Positions 50,117 to 59,613 of a stretch of 64,000 nucleotides of DNA are shown piece by piece (positions within the stretch are counted from its first letter, which is position 1; each line of letters begins with the position of its first letter). The stretch is from Weissella koreensis KACC 15510 (GTDB lineage: Bacteria > Bacillota > Bacilli > Lactobacillales > Lactobacillaceae). The stretch is from positions 496,001 to 560,000 of the forward strand of contig NC_015759.1 of NCBI RefSeq assembly GCF_000219805.1. Reading direction: 5' to 3'. Made by a program: the position numbers and the translations under genes. The notes beneath the pieces are model-generated. The model had not been told where the DNA came from, made no database searches, and worked only from the letters and a program-made list of their open reading frames with translations.

Positions 50117-50620
50117 TTATTCTGCCAAGTGCTCTAATGAGACCTGACGCAAATCTGCGACTTCTTCAGCATTCTTTAATTCTGAAATTGCTTCAAAAGT
50201 AGCACGTACAACGTTGATTGGAGTTGCTGATCCCAATGACTTTGCAGTCACGTCAGCAATTCCAGCCAATTCCAAAACGGCACGAGCAGCACCACCGGCG
50301 GCTACTCCAGATCCTTCAGCGGCTGGCTTAACTAACACGCGACCACCACCGAAGACACCCAATGCAGAGTGAGGAAGAGTTGTACCAACAGTTGGTACGG
50401 CAACGATGTTACGATTGGCAGCTTCAACAGCCTTACGGATAGCTTCAGGAACTTCCTGAGCTTTACCAGTTCCAAATCCAACGTGACCGTTACGATCACC
50501 AATAACAACCAAAGCGGCGAAACGCAAACGACGACCACCCTTAACAACCTTAGTAACACGGTTGATAGCTACGACGTTTTCTTCTAACTCACCAAGAGTC
50601 TTTGGATCGATATATGCCAT
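50117..50620 (-). CDS. rpsE: 30S ribosomal protein S5
   Basis: 167 residues: dsRNA-binding N-terminal domain ([20 protein letters not shown]) and C-terminal S5 domain with [17 protein letters not shown]. Involved in decoding fidelity. Between rplR and rpmD. Confidence 0.98.
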   Translation of the reverse strand: MAYIDPKTLGELEENVVAINRVTKVVKGGRRLRFAALVVIGDRNGHVGFGTGKAQEVPEAIRKAVEAANRNIVAVPTVGTTLPHSALGVFGGGRVLVKPAAEGSGVAAGGAARAVLELAGIADVTAKSLGSATPINVVRATFEAISELKNAEEVADLRQVSLEHLAE

Positions 50621-50638
50621 GATTATTTCCTCCTTCCC

Positions 50639-50995
50639 TTAGAACTTCAAACCAGCTTCACGAGCTGATTCAGCTAATGCACGAACTCGACCATGATACA
50701 AGTATCCACCACGATCAAAGATAACATCTTCAATTCCAGCAGCCTTGGCACGGTCAGCGATTAATGCACCAACTTTTGTAGCTTGTTCAGTCTTTGGTGC
50801 ATCCGCAATGTTTGCATCCAAAGTTGAGGCACTAGCAAGCGTCACACCCGCTACGTCATCAATTAATTGAGCGTAGATGTTTTTGTTAGAACGGAAAACG
50901 TTCAAGCGTGGGCGCTCTGCAGTACCAGAAATCTTTCCACGAACGCGAGTGTGTCGGTGTTGACGCACTTTATTCTTGTCTGACTTCGTAATCAT
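50639..50995 (-). CDS. rplR: 50S ribosomal protein L18
   Basis: 118-residue 5S rRNA-binding protein. The start is placed at ATG 50995 ([15 protein letters not shown]), with AGAGG 8 bases upstream; a longer in-frame form would add 23 hydrophobic residues not seen in L18. C terminus [20 protein letters not shown] is typical. Confidence 0.97.
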   Translation of the reverse strand: MITKSDKNKVRQHRHTRVRGKISGTAERPRLNVFRSNKNIYAQLIDDVAGVTLASASTLDANIADAPKTEQATKVGALIADRAKAAGIEDVIFDRGGYLYHGRVRALAESAREAGLKF

Positions 50996-51085
50996 GTTCG
51001 TAACCTCTTTTATTCTTGTTTGAAAGATATACGTGATAAGTAATAATTGAGACGTTGCGCTCAATTTTAAGCAATTAGCTTAAGT

Positions 51086-51622
51086 TTACTTACCAGTCTT
51101 ACCTTCCTTACGTGCAACGTATTCATTTTCGTAACGAATTCCCTTACCCTTATAAGGTTCAGGAGAACGTACGGCACGGATCTCAGCGGCGAAATCTCCA
51201 ACCTTTTGCTTTGAAATACCTGAAATTACAACAGTAACTGAATCAGGAACTTCCACCGTCATTTCGGTGCGGTCTTCAAATTCAACTGGGTGTGAGTAAC
51301 CAACGTTCAACACAAGCTTGTTTCCTTGCTTGGCTGCACGGTAACCAACACCGACAAGCTTCAAAGTCTTTTTGAAGCCTTCTGAGACACCCTCAACCAT
51401 GTTGGCGACGTTCGCACGAGTAGTTCCGTGCAAAGCCTTGATCTTACCATCATCTGATGAACGAGTGAAATTCACATCGTTTCCTTCGATAGTAAAAGCA
51501 ATTTCTGAAGAAACTTCGCGTGATAACTCACCCTTTGGTCCCTTAACAGTAACAACATTACCTTCGCGTGACAATTCAACGCCAGTAGGCAAAGTCAAAG
51601 TCTTATAACCAATACGACTCAT
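51086..51622 (-). CDS. rplF: 50S ribosomal protein L6
   Basis: 178 residues made of two similar domains; [16 protein letters not shown] at the start and [22 protein letters not shown] at the end are diagnostic. Near the sarcin-ricin loop in the ribosome. Between rpsH and rplR. Confidence 0.98.
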   Translation of the reverse strand: MSRIGYKTLTLPTGVELSREGNVVTVKGPKGELSREVSSEIAFTIEGNDVNFTRSSDDGKIKALHGTTRANVANMVEGVSEGFKKTLKLVGVGYRAAKQGNKLVLNVGYSHPVEFEDRTEMTVEVPDSVTVVISGISKQKVGDFAAEIRAVRSPEPYKGKGIRYENEYVARKEGKTGK

Positions 51623-51653
51623 TGTGGGATACCTCCTTTATTAGATTTTTTTA

Positions 51654-52052
51654 TTACCAAACGTATGCCAATACCTCGCCACCAATGTTCTTGGCGCGAG
51701 CTTCCTTATCGGTGATAACACCTTCAGAAGTTGAGATGATAGCAATTCCTAAACCATTCAAAACCTTTGGTAATGAATCGGCCTTAACGTATGAACGCAA
51801 TCCAGGCTTTGAAATACGCTTCAAACCTGAAATAACGCGTTGCTTATCAGCACCATACTTAAGGAACACACGGATTACACCTTGCTTATCATCATCAATG
51901 TATTCAACATCACGGACAAAGCCTTCGTTCTTCAAGATCTCAGCGATGTCTTTTTTGATCTTAGATGCAGGAACTTCAACTGAATCGTGACGAACCATGT
52001 TGGCGTTACGAATGCGAGTCAAGAAATCTGCAATTGGGTCAGTCATTGACAT
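51654..52052 (-). CDS. rpsH: 30S ribosomal protein S8
   Basis: 132-residue 16S rRNA-binding protein, spc-operon regulator in E. coli. [18 protein letters not shown] at the start and the conserved [20 protein letters not shown] at the end. Only 49 bases separate it from rplE, so the usual rpsN is not present. Confidence 0.98.
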   Translation of the reverse strand: MSMTDPIADFLTRIRNANMVRHDSVEVPASKIKKDIAEILKNEGFVRDVEYIDDDKQGVIRVFLKYGADKQRVISGLKRISKPGLRSYVKADSLPKVLNGLGIAIISTSEGVITDKEARAKNIGGEVLAYVW

Positions 52053-52101
52053 TGATGTTGCCTCCTATAAATTTTTCACTGATTTAACAGCTTATTCTTA
52101 A

Positions 52102-52644
52102 TTATTTAGTGAAAGGCATACCCAATTGAGTAAGCATCTCACGTGACTCTTCATCAGAGTTAGCAGTAGTTACGATTACAATATCCAAACCACGTACGCG
52201 GTTAACTGCATCGTAATCAATTTCAGGGAAAATAAGTTGCTCACGGATTCCCAAAGTGTAGTTTCCTCGACCATCAAAGGCCTTTGGTGAAACTCCACGG
52301 AAGTCACGAACACGTGGCAAAGAAATGTTGATCAACTTATCTAAGAAGTCATACATTCGTTCTCCACGCAACGTAACCTTAGTTCCGATTGCCATTCCCT
52401 CACGCAAACGGAAGCCAGCGATTGACTTCTTTGCACGAGTAACGACTGGCTTTTGACCAGCAATTAGTTCTAATTCTGCAACAGCTTCATCCAAGTTCTT
52501 TGAGTTAGATACAGCATCACCAACCCCCATATTCAAAACAATCTTTTCGATTTTTGGAGTTTGCATAATTGAGCTGTAGTTAAACTTTTCGATCAATGAA
52601 GGTTGAACTTCATTAACATACTTTTCTTTCAAGCGATTTGCCAT
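52102..52644 (-). CDS. rplE: 50S ribosomal protein L5
   Basis: 180-residue 5S rRNA-binding protein. [34 protein letters not shown] and [20 protein letters not shown] identify it. In most Firmicutes rpsN follows; here rpsH does. Confidence 0.98.
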   Translation of the reverse strand: MANRLKEKYVNEVQPSLIEKFNYSSIMQTPKIEKIVLNMGVGDAVSNSKNLDEAVAELELIAGQKPVVTRAKKSIAGFRLREGMAIGTKVTLRGERMYDFLDKLINISLPRVRDFRGVSPKAFDGRGNYTLGIREQLIFPEIDYDAVNRVRGLDIVIVTTANSDEESREMLTQLGMPFTK

Positions 52645-52671
52645 GATAATGATTTCCTCCTTTCACCTAAA

Positions 52672-52977
52672 TTATAAAGCCGTTCCAGACTTCTTTGATA
52701 CGCGTACCTTCTTACCATCTTCAATCTTGATACCAAAACGAGCTGGTTCATTAGTTGAAGGGTCAAGCAATTGTACGTTTGATACGTGGATTGGAGCTTC
52801 TTGCTCGATAATTCCACCTTGTGGGTATTGGTTACTTGGCTTTTGGTGCTTCTTCATTATGTTAACACCTTCAACCAAGACGCGGTCTGAAGCAGCAATA
52901 ATCTTAACGACTACGCCCTCTTTACCTTTGTCCTTACCGGCGATAACCTTAACCTTGTCACCTGTCTTTACAAACAT
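52672..52977 (-). CDS. rplX: 50S ribosomal protein L24
   Basis: 101-residue assembly initiator protein with a KOW motif ([19 protein letters not shown]) and [20 protein letters not shown]. Between rplN and rplE. Confidence 0.98.
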   Translation of the reverse strand: MFVKTGDKVKVIAGKDKGKEGVVVKIIAASDRVLVEGVNIMKKHQKPSNQYPQGGIIEQEAPIHVSNVQLLDPSTNEPARFGIKIEDGKKVRVSKKSGTAL

Positions 52978-53012
52978 GCTAGGCTTCCTCCTTGATTTAT
53001 TGATGGCGCTAA

Positions 53013-53381
53013 TTACAATACTTCAGGTGCCAATGACACAATACGCATGTAATCGTTGTCACGTAATTCACGTGCAACGGGGCCGAAGATACGAGTTCCA
53101 ACAGGACTCTTATCATCCTTAACGATAACTGCAGCGTTCTCATCAAACTTGATGTATGAACCATCTGCACGGTGTGATGATGAAACAGTACGAACGATAA
53201 CTGCCTTAACAACATCACCCTTCTTTACAGTTCCACCAGGAATTGCTTGCTTTACGGTTGCAACGATCATGTCACCGATTCCGGCGAACTTACGACCAGA
53301 TCCACCCAAAACCTTAATAGTTAAGATTTCGCGTGCTCCAGAATTATCAGCAACATTCAAACGACTTTCTTGTTGAATCAC
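53013..53381 (-). CDS. rplN: 50S ribosomal protein L14
   Basis: 122-residue protein at the subunit interface. [18 protein letters not shown] and the C terminus [11 protein letters not shown] are diagnostic. First gene after rpsQ in the spc part. Confidence 0.98.
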   Translation of the reverse strand: MIQQESRLNVADNSGAREILTIKVLGGSGRKFAGIGDMIVATVKQAIPGGTVKKGDVVKAVIVRTVSSSHRADGSYIKFDENAAVIVKDDKSPVGTRIFGPVARELRDNDYMRIVSLAPEVL

Positions 53382-53427
53382 GATTTTGTCCTCCTTCCGT
53401 TATTGGTAAAATTCGAGATTAAAACGA

Positions 53428-53694
53428 TTAGATAATAACAGCCTTCTCGACGATTTCTACCAAACGGAAGCGCTTTGTAGCTGAAGTTGGACGTGTCTCC
53501 ATGATACGTACCATATCTCCTGCTTTAGCTTCGTTGTTTTCATCGTGAGCCTTAAACTTCTTCGTGTACTTAACACGTTTTCCATAAACTGGGTGGTTCT
53601 TATAAGTTTCAACGGCAACAGAAATTGTCTTATCCATCTTATCTGAAACCACGCGGCCTGTGTAAACCTTACGTGCATTACGAGCTTCAGTCAT
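53428..53694 (-). CDS. rpsQ: 30S ribosomal protein S17
   Basis: 88-residue OB-fold protein binding 16S r[22 protein letters not shown] and [19 protein letters not shown] identify it. Follows rpmC. Confidence 0.98.
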   Translation of the reverse strand: MTEARNARKVYTGRVVSDKMDKTISVAVETYKNHPVYGKRVKYTKKFKAHDENNEAKAGDMVRIMETRPTSATKRFRLVEIVEKAVII

Positions 53695-53712
53695 CTCGGT
53701 CTCCTCTCTTTA

Positions 53713-53919
53713 CTACTTGTTCAATTCTTGTTGACGAATCACAGTCTTAATACGAGCAATTTGCTTCCGTACTTCTGACAAACGAGCCGTGTTCTCAAGT
53801 TGACCAGTAGCTAGTTGGAAACGCAAGTTAAACAACTCTTCCTTGTAGCTCTTTTCCTTAGCCACTAATTCAGCTGTACTGAGGCCCTTGATTTCGTTTT
53901 TTAAATCTTTGGTCTTCAT
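53713..53919 (-). CDS. rpmC: 50S ribosomal protein L29
   Basis: 68-residue alpha-helical protein at the tunnel exit. [20 protein letters not shown] and [13 protein letters not shown] are typical. Start overlaps the rplP stop (TAATG). Confidence 0.97.
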   Translation of the reverse strand: MKTKDLKNEIKGLSTAELVAKEKSYKEELFNLRFQLATGQLENTARLSEVRKQIARIKTVIRQQELNK

Positions 53920-54338
53920 TATTCACCCTCCACTTGGCGAGCTAAGATCTTAGTCTTAACTGGCAACTTGTTAGCGGCAAGGCGCAAAGCCTCACGGGCA
54001 ACTTCTTCAGGAACACCGCCGACTTCAAACATTACCTTACCACGCTTGACTGGGGCAACCCAACCAACTGGGGCACCCTTACCATTACCCATACGTACTC
54101 CAACACCTTTAGAAGTGTATGACAAGTGTGGGAAAATTTTAATCCAAACTTTACCACCACGCTTCATATAACGAGTAATGGCAACACGAGCAGCTTCGAT
54201 TTGACGATTTGAAACCCAGTGAGACGTAGTTGCTTGCAATCCGAAATCACCGAAAGCAACTGCCTTACCACCTTTAGCTTCACCGCGCATGTGTCCACGA
54301 TGTGGCTTACGGTACTTAACACGCTTTGGAACTAACAT
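53919..54338 (-). CDS. rplP: 50S ribosomal protein L16
   Basis: 139 residues near the A site. [20 protein letters not shown] at the start and [20 protein letters not shown] are diagnostic. Between rpsC and rpmC. Confidence 0.98.
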   Translation of the reverse strand: MLVPKRVKYRKPHRGHMRGEAKGGKAVAFGDFGLQATTSHWVSNRQIEAARVAITRYMKRGGKVWIKIFPHLSYTSKGVGVRMGNGKGAPVGWVAPVKRGKVMFEVGGVPEEVAREALRLAANKLPVKTKILARQVEGE

Positions 54339-54340
54339 GA

Positions 54341-55006
54341 TTACTTAGCCTCCTTGCTCTTAGACTTTTTCTCAGGCAAGATATCACCACGGTAAATCCA
54401 AGTTTTGATACCTAGTTTACCGTAAGTTGTAGCTGCCTCATCCCAAGAGTAGTCAATATCTGCACGCAATGTGTGCAAAGGAACTGTACCCTCAGTATAC
54501 TGCTCAACACGAGCAATATCTGCCCCGTTTAAACGTCCAGAAACTTGTGTTTTGATACCCTTGGCACCAGAACGCATAGCTCGTTGGATAGCTCCACGCA
54601 TTGAACGACGGAATGCCACACGGCGTTCCAAGTCTTGTGCAATTTGTGAACCTACCAAATGGGCGTCCAAATCAGGCTTCTTAATCTCAATGATGTTGAT
54701 GTGAACACGTTCACCCTTAACCACTAAACGTGATAATTCGTTACGTAATGCATCAACTTCTGATCCACCCTTACCAATAACCATTCCAGGCTTAGCAGTG
54801 TGGATTGAGACGTTAACACGGTTAGCTGTACGCTCAATTTCAATACGTGAAACTGAGGCTTCAGCCAACTTAGTCTCGATATACTTACGCAACTTCATGT
54901 CTTCTAACAAAACATTAGCGTAGTCCTTCTTGTTTGCGTACCATTTAGCATCCCAATCGCGGATGATTCCGACACGGAAACCAGTTGGGTTAATCTTTTG
55001 ACCCAT
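54341..55006 (-). CDS. rpsC: 30S ribosomal protein S3
   Basis: 221 residues: KH domain with [15 protein letters not shown] and C-terminal domain with [15 protein letters not shown]. Part of the mRNA entry channel. Between rplV and rplP. Confidence 0.98.
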   Translation of the reverse strand: MGQKINPTGFRVGIIRDWDAKWYANKKDYANVLLEDMKLRKYIETKLAEASVSRIEIERTANRVNVSIHTAKPGMVIGKGGSEVDALRNELSRLVVKGERVHINIIEIKKPDLDAHLVGSQIAQDLERRVAFRRSMRGAIQRAMRSGAKGIKTQVSGRLNGADIARVEQYTEGTVPLHTLRADIDYSWDEAATTYGKLGIKTWIYRGDILPEKKSKSKEAK

Positions 55007-55019
55007 GACTCAATCCTCC

Positions 55020-55367
55020 TTACTTTTCTGTTACCACAACAGTAATGTGGCTTGTGCGCTTATTGATTGGTGAAGCTGAACCCTTGGCACGGGGACGGAA
55101 ACGCTTTAACGTTGGTCCTTCGTTAGCAAAGGCTTCTGCAACTACCAAATCTTCGCGATCTAGTGAGTAATTGTTTTCAGCATTAGCAACTGCTGAATTC
55201 AATACCTTATATACATCTTCTGATGAGTGGTTAGGCAAAAATTGCAAAATTGCAAATGCCTCAGCCACTCGCTTTCCACGAATCTGGTCAAGCACAAGGC
55301 GGACCTTACGTGGTGCGACACGAACGATTTTCGCTGTGGCACGTGCTGATGTGATTTCTTCAGCCAT
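55020..55367 (-). CDS. rplV: 50S ribosomal protein L22
   Basis: 115 residues; its beta-hairpin reaches into the exit tunnel. [20 protein letters not shown] and the loop [20 protein letters not shown] identify it. Confidence 0.98.
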   Translation of the reverse strand: MAEEITSARATAKIVRVAPRKVRLVLDQIRGKRVAEAFAILQFLPNHSSEDVYKVLNSAVANAENNYSLDREDLVVAEAFANEGPTLKRFRPRAKGSASPINKRTSHITVVVTEK

Positions 55368-55384
55368 TGTATTGTCCTCCTTAA

Positions 55385-55666
55385 TTAGCTACGCTTCGTT
55401 TTCTTATCATCCGCTGCGTGTCCATGGAATGTACGCGTAGGGACAAATTCACCAAGCTTGTGTCCGACCATGTCTTCTTGTACCAAAACTGGTACGTGCT
55501 TACGACCATCGTAAACGGCAAATGTCAAACCGATGAAACTTGGAAAAATCGTTGAACGACGTGACCATGTCTTGATGACAACTTGCTTTTCAGAAGCATT
55601 AGCTGCTTCAACCTTCTTTAACAAGTGTGCGTCAGCGAATGGTCCCTTCTTCAGGCTGCGACCCAT
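55385..55666 (-). CDS. rpsS: 30S ribosomal protein S19
   Basis: 93-residue head protein. [18 protein letters not shown] and [17 protein letters not shown] are diagnostic. Between rplB and rplV. Confidence 0.98.
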   Translation of the reverse strand: MGRSLKKGPFADAHLLKKVEAANASEKQVVIKTWSRRSTIFPSFIGLTFAVYDGRKHVPVLVQEDMVGHKLGEFVPTRTFHGHAADDKKTKRS

Positions 55667-55717
55667 AATGAAGTCTCCTCTCGTATGCTTTTATTTTTAT
55701 CTAATTGGAATATTAGA

Positions 55718-56551
55718 CTACTTGCTCTTACGACCACGAACGATAAACTTGCTTGAGCGCGCGTTAACGTCACGTGTCTTCTTACCAGCAGTCTTCTTAC
55801 CCCATGGTGACATAGGAGATGGACGTCCAACGGGCGCTTTACCTTCTCCTCCTCCATGAGGGTGATCGTTAGGATTCATAACAGAACCACGAACGTGTGG
55901 ACGTTGACCCTTCCAACGACGACGACCAGCCTTACCCCAATTGATCAATGAGTGTTGTTCATTACCAACAACTCCAATTGTTGCACGGTTAACGGCAAGA
56001 ATCATACGTACTTCACCAGATTGAAGACGAACAAGGACATACTTTCCTTCCTTACCCAACAATTGTGCAGATGCACCAGCTGAACGAGCAAGTTGTCCAC
56101 CCTTACCAGGCTTCAATTCGATGTTGTGGATTTGAGTTCCATCAGGAATGTTTTCCAATGGCAAAGCGTTTCCGACTTTGATATCGGCATCAGAACCAGA
56201 TTGAACTGTCATGCCAACTTCTAATCCCTTAGGCGCCAAGATGTATGATTTTGTACCATCAGTATATTGTAACAAAGCGATGTTTGCTGTACGGTTTGGA
56301 TCGTATTCGATCGCAGTAACCTTTGCAGGAACTTCATCCTTAGTACGCTTAAAGTCGATGATACGATATTGACGCTTATGTCCACCACCACGGTGACGAA
56401 CGGTCATGTGTCCGTAAGAATTACGGGCACCAGTGTTTGACTTTGATTCCAACAAGCTCTTTTCAGGCGTCGTTTTTGTGATCTCAGCAAAATCTGAGCT
56501 CGTCATGTTACGACGTCCGTTAGAGGTTGGCTTGTATTTCTTGATAGCCAC
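55718..56551 (-). CDS. rplB: 50S ribosomal protein L2
   Basis: 277-residue core protein needed for subunit joining and the peptidyl transferase region. Contains [27 protein letters not shown] and the conserved C-terminal [20 protein letters not shown] with the key histidine. Between rplW and rpsS. Confidence 0.98.
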   Translation of the reverse strand: MAIKKYKPTSNGRRNMTSSDFAEITKTTPEKSLLESKSNTGARNSYGHMTVRHRGGGHKRQYRIIDFKRTKDEVPAKVTAIEYDPNRTANIALLQYTDGTKSYILAPKGLEVGMTVQSGSDADIKVGNALPLENIPDGTQIHNIELKPGKGGQLARSAGASAQLLGKEGKYVLVRLQSGEVRMILAVNRATIGVVGNEQHSLINWGKAGRRRWKGQRPHVRGSVMNPNDHPHGGGEGKAPVGRPSPMSPWGKKTAGKKTRDVNARSSKFIVRGRKSK

Positions 56552-56568
56552 GCTGCTTTCCTCCTAAA

Positions 56569-56856
56569 TTATTTTTCGTTGAACAATTGAATGTCCTTAG
56601 AAGCAGCAGTCAATTTAACAATTGCCTTCTTACGCTTCTTGGTGTAACCAGCGAAACGTCCTTGACGCTTCAACTTACCACGTACATTTGCAGTATTGAT
56701 GTTTTCGATTTTAACATCGAAAATTTCTTCAATAGCGCTCTTGATTTGTGGCTTAGTAGCACGAACATCAACTTCAAACGTGTAACGTTTTTCATCCAAA
56801 ACGCTCATCGTTTGTTCAGTGATGATCGGGCGCAAAATGATATCGCGTGCGTCCAT
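56569..56856 (-). CDS. rplW: 50S ribosomal protein L23
   Basis: 95-residue protein at the tunnel exit, docking site for trigger factor and [16 protein letters not shown] and the loop [16 protein letters not shown]. Start overlaps the rplD stop (TAATG). Confidence 0.97.
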   Translation of the reverse strand: MDARDIILRPIITEQTMSVLDEKRYTFEVDVRATKPQIKSAIEEIFDVKIENINTANVRGKLKRQGRFAGYTKKRKKAIVKLTAASKDIQLFNEK

Positions 56857-57479
56857 TATGCCAAAACCTCCTCAACTTGTGACAAAGCTGATTGAACAAC
56901 AACCAACTTATCGTTGTTGATAACGTCCAACACATTAACACCCTTAGCAGTCATAACCGTAATGTTTTCAAGATTACGAGCAGCTAATGCGGCGTTAGTA
57001 TTGTTGTCATCCAAAACAACTAATGTCTTTTCGTTAACGTTCAAGTTGTTCAAAACAGCCTTGAATTCCTTTGTCTTTGGTGCGTCAAATGACAAACCGT
57101 CAACGATTACCAATGATGAATCCAAAACCTTTTGTGACAACACTGACTTCAAAGCCAAACGATATGCCTTTTTAGGCATCTTGTAGGCATATGAGTGTGG
57201 AGTTGGTCCGAAGACAACACCTCCACCACGCCATTGTGGGCTACGGATTGACCCTTGACGGGCGCGTCCAGTTCCCTTTTGACGCCAAGGCTTACGACCA
57301 CCACCACGAACAGCAGAGCGGTTCTTAACGGCGTGAGTCCCTTGACGCATTGATGCACGTTGCATCAAAACGGCATCAGTGATGACGTTATTATTAGGCT
57401 CAATTCCAAAAATTGCGTCGTTTAACTCAACTTCTCCGGCATTTGAACCATCTTGCTTAAATAAAGCAACCTTAGTCAT
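56856..57479 (-). CDS. rplD: 50S ribosomal protein L4
   Basis: 207 residues; its loop lines the exit tunnel ([19 protein letters not shown], then SPQWRGGG). In E. coli it represses the S10 operon; a structured leader upstream of rpsJ raises the question here. Between rplC and rplW. Confidence 0.98.
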   Translation of the reverse strand: MTKVALFKQDGSNAGEVELNDAIFGIEPNNNVITDAVLMQRASMRQGTHAVKNRSAVRGGGRKPWRQKGTGRARQGSIRSPQWRGGGVVFGPTPHSYAYKMPKKAYRLALKSVLSQKVLDSSLVIVDGLSFDAPKTKEFKAVLNNLNVNEKTLVVLDDNNTNAALAARNLENITVMTAKGVNVLDVINNDKLVVVQSALSQVEEVLA

Positions 57480-57503
57480 GTTTAAATCCTCCCTTCGTCC
57501 TTA

Positions 57504-58130
57504 TTACTTAGCTTTAACAGAGTTCTTAACAGTAACAAGTGACTTGTTTGCTCCAGGGACGTTACCCTTGACCAAGATTACGTTGTTTTCAACGTCTACT
57601 CGTACGACTTGCAAGTTTTGAACCGTGCGCTTGTGGTTACCCATCCGTCCAGGCAATTTCTTACCCTTGAAGACACGATTGATAACGGCTCCCAACGAAC
57701 CTGGACGACGGTGGAAACGAGAACCGTGCGCCATAGGACCACGAGATTGTCCATCTTTCTTAATGTTACCTTGGTAACCATGACCCTTTGTGATTCCAGT
57801 AACGTCAACACTTTCACCTTCAGCGAAAATATCAACCTTTACCTCATCCCCAACGTTTAATTCACCCTCAGCGTCGCGAATCTCACGAATGTAGCGCTTA
57901 GGGGTCGTGTTTGCTTTAGCAACGTGACCTTGTTCAGGTTTGTTAGATAAAACAGCACGCTTATCAGAGAAACCTAATTGAATCGCATTGTAACCATCGT
58001 TTTCAAGTGTTTTAACTTGAAGAACAACGTTTGGTGTTGATTCAATCACAGTAACTGGAATAAGTTCACCGTTATCAGTGAAAACCTGAGTCATGCCGAT
58101 TTTACGGCCTAAGATACCCTTAGTTGTCAT
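57504..58130 (-). CDS. rplC: 50S ribosomal protein L3
   Basis: 208-residue early-assembly protein near the peptidyl transferase centre. [34 protein letters not shown] and [10 protein letters not shown] are diagnostic. Second gene of the cluster. Confidence 0.98.
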   Translation of the reverse strand: MTTKGILGRKIGMTQVFTDNGELIPVTVIESTPNVVLQVKTLENDGYNAIQLGFSDKRAVLSNKPEQGHVAKANTTPKRYIREIRDAEGELNVGDEVKVDIFAEGESVDVTGITKGHGYQGNIKKDGQSRGPMAHGSRFHRRPGSLGAVINRVFKGKKLPGRMGNHKRTVQNLQVVRVDVENNVILVKGNVPGANKSLVTVKNSVKAK

Positions 58131-58210
58131 GACTATCTCCTTTTTTTGATAAAAATATTTTTAATTAGTTTTAATGCATAATCAGGCAAAATTTAAAATC
58201 AAATAATAAA

Positions 58211-58519
58211 TTACAACTTGATTTCGATGTTGACACCGCTTGGTAATTCAAGCTTTGATAATGCATCAACAGTTTGAGCAGTTGGATTCATAATATCGAT
58301 CAAACGCTTGTGTGTGCGCATTTCGAATTGTTCACGTGAATCCTTGTGCTTGTGTGGTGAACGCAAAACAGTGTACAAAGTACGTTCTGTAGGCAATGGG
58401 ATTGGTCCTGAAATTTCAGCACCAGTCCGCTTTGCTGTTTCAACAATCTTCTCTGCTGATGCATCGATGATTGTGTGTTCGTATGCCTTTAAGCGGATAC
58501 GGATCTTCTTGTTTGCCAT
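58211..58519 (-). CDS. rpsJ: 30S ribosomal protein S10
   Basis: 102-residue head protein and NusG/Nus-complex partner. The start is placed at ATG 58519 ([15 protein letters not shown]) with AAGGAG upstream; a longer in-frame form would translate the structured leader. [20 protein letters not shown] is diagnostic. First gene of the S10 cluster. Confidence 0.98.
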   Translation of the reverse strand: MANKKIRIRLKAYEHTIIDASAEKIVETAKRTGAEISGPIPLPTERTLYTVLRSPHKHKDSREQFEMRTHKRLIDIMNPTAQTVDALSKLELPSGVNIEIKL

Positions 58520-58711
58520 GATTGACTCCTTCCTTCGTCCATATTGGAATATGAGACTAACTCCGTGAGAAAAACCAACACGCCGCTCTGAAATCCATGG
58601 CAATGGTTTCAGTGACAATGTTGCCGGGTGTGTCGCAACCTCTCACATCATCGCTCGTTATTGTCGCTACCACATTTTGGCCAGTTTTTAGTTGCCCAAG
58701 AAATAACGTAC
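58520..58711 (-). promoter_or_regulatory. Structured rpsJ (S10 operon) leader
   Basis: About 190 bases of 5' UTR. Nested pairings: GTGAGA (58565-58570) with TCTCAC (58641-58646); ACACGCCG with CGGGTGTG (58577-58585 and 58625-58633); CTGAAATCC with GGTTTCAG (58588-58612). Together they form a long interrupted stem. Likely a ribosomal-protein-binding leader; the ligand is not known from sequence. Confidence 0.55.
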
Positions 58712-58717
58712 TTGAAT

Positions 58718-58746
58718 ATAATAACCCAGAATATGCGACATTGCAA
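58718..58746 (-). promoter_or_regulatory. S10 operon promoter
   Basis: -35 TTGCAA (58746-58741), 17-base spacer, -10 TATTAT (58723-58718). Predicts the start near 58711 and the long leader. Confidence 0.6.
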
Positions 58747-59223
58747 GCATTTTATCATCTTTTTATTTAGCTTATGTAATGTAAAAATATAATTTTTCTT
58801 GAATTTACGTAACTAATTTATTTTATTTTATTTAAAAATAATTAATTAAAAAACCAACATCTTAAATATTTTAAAAATAAAAAGAATCCATTGAAATATT
58901 GGATTCTTAAAATGCACTATTAACATAGGTAGAAAACTTATTTTATTTTACTAATATTTATACTCAGCTTTCATCTTATAAAGATATTTTAGCTCTAATT
59001 TTTTATTTTTTACCAGAATATAAATTTCCATTAATCATCTAAAAAGCATTAACAGCAACAATTCATAGATTAAAAATTTAATAAATAGCCGAGCATCAAA
59101 TATCGAGTGTGTATAAAACTTGCCCTTGATTTAAATTGTGCACAAGCTGCCTATAATTTATTTTTTAATGGACACTAATGAATGCTGAACTAGAATAAAA
59201 AATTTTCATCATATATATTTAAT
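58747..59223. other. Intergenic region upstream of the S10 cluster
   Basis: AT-rich, no gene seen. Holds a minus-strand terminator (58870-58908) and, near 59167, a TGGACACTAATGAATGCTG stretch that may be an insertion-sequence end belonging to the remnant next to it. Confidence 0.5.
58870..58908 (-). terminator. Terminator upstream of the S10 promoter
   Basis: AAGAATCCA (58908-58900) pairs perfectly with TGGATTCTT (58890-58882), followed by TTTATTTTTAAAA on the minus strand. It insulates the S10 cluster from the glycan locus. Confidence 0.75.
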
Positions 59224-59562
59224 TCATGTCTTCATTAACATATTATTTTGATAATCTTTTATCCAATTTCTTAGTTGCGTTACAGAACGAATTTCAAACT
59301 TATCAACCACTTCTTTTTGTAGCATCCCTTCTTGCAGATACGCTCTAACTGCTTCTAACTTGATTTCTAAAGGATATTGCCGATTAGTTTTACTTCTTTG
59401 TAAACCATCCAATCCAAACCGTCTATACGCATCTAACCATCGATTTAAAGTTACCTTACTAATATTATGATCATTTACAAACTCAGTTTTAGATTGATCA
59501 CTTTCGTAGTAAGATAGAAGAATTTCAAATTTCTGCAAAGCAGTCCTTCTTTGTTGCTTCAT
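59224..59562 (-). mobile_element. IS3-family (IS150-type) OrfA remnant
   Basis: 112 residues with two helix-turn-helix modules of the IS150-group OrfA: KFEILLSYYESDQSKTEFVN...VTLNRWLDAYRRFG, then YPLEIKLEAVRAYL and VTQLRNWIKDYQ. It ends early, without the leucine-zipper part, and no OrfB integrase follows, so it is a non-autonomous remnant. ATG follows GGAGGAGTAGGTTGTT. Clear terminal inverted repeats were not found. Confidence 0.8.
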
Positions 59563-59613
59563 AACAACCTACTCCTCCATAACAATTAAATTTATAAACG
59601 ACTAAATAGCATT

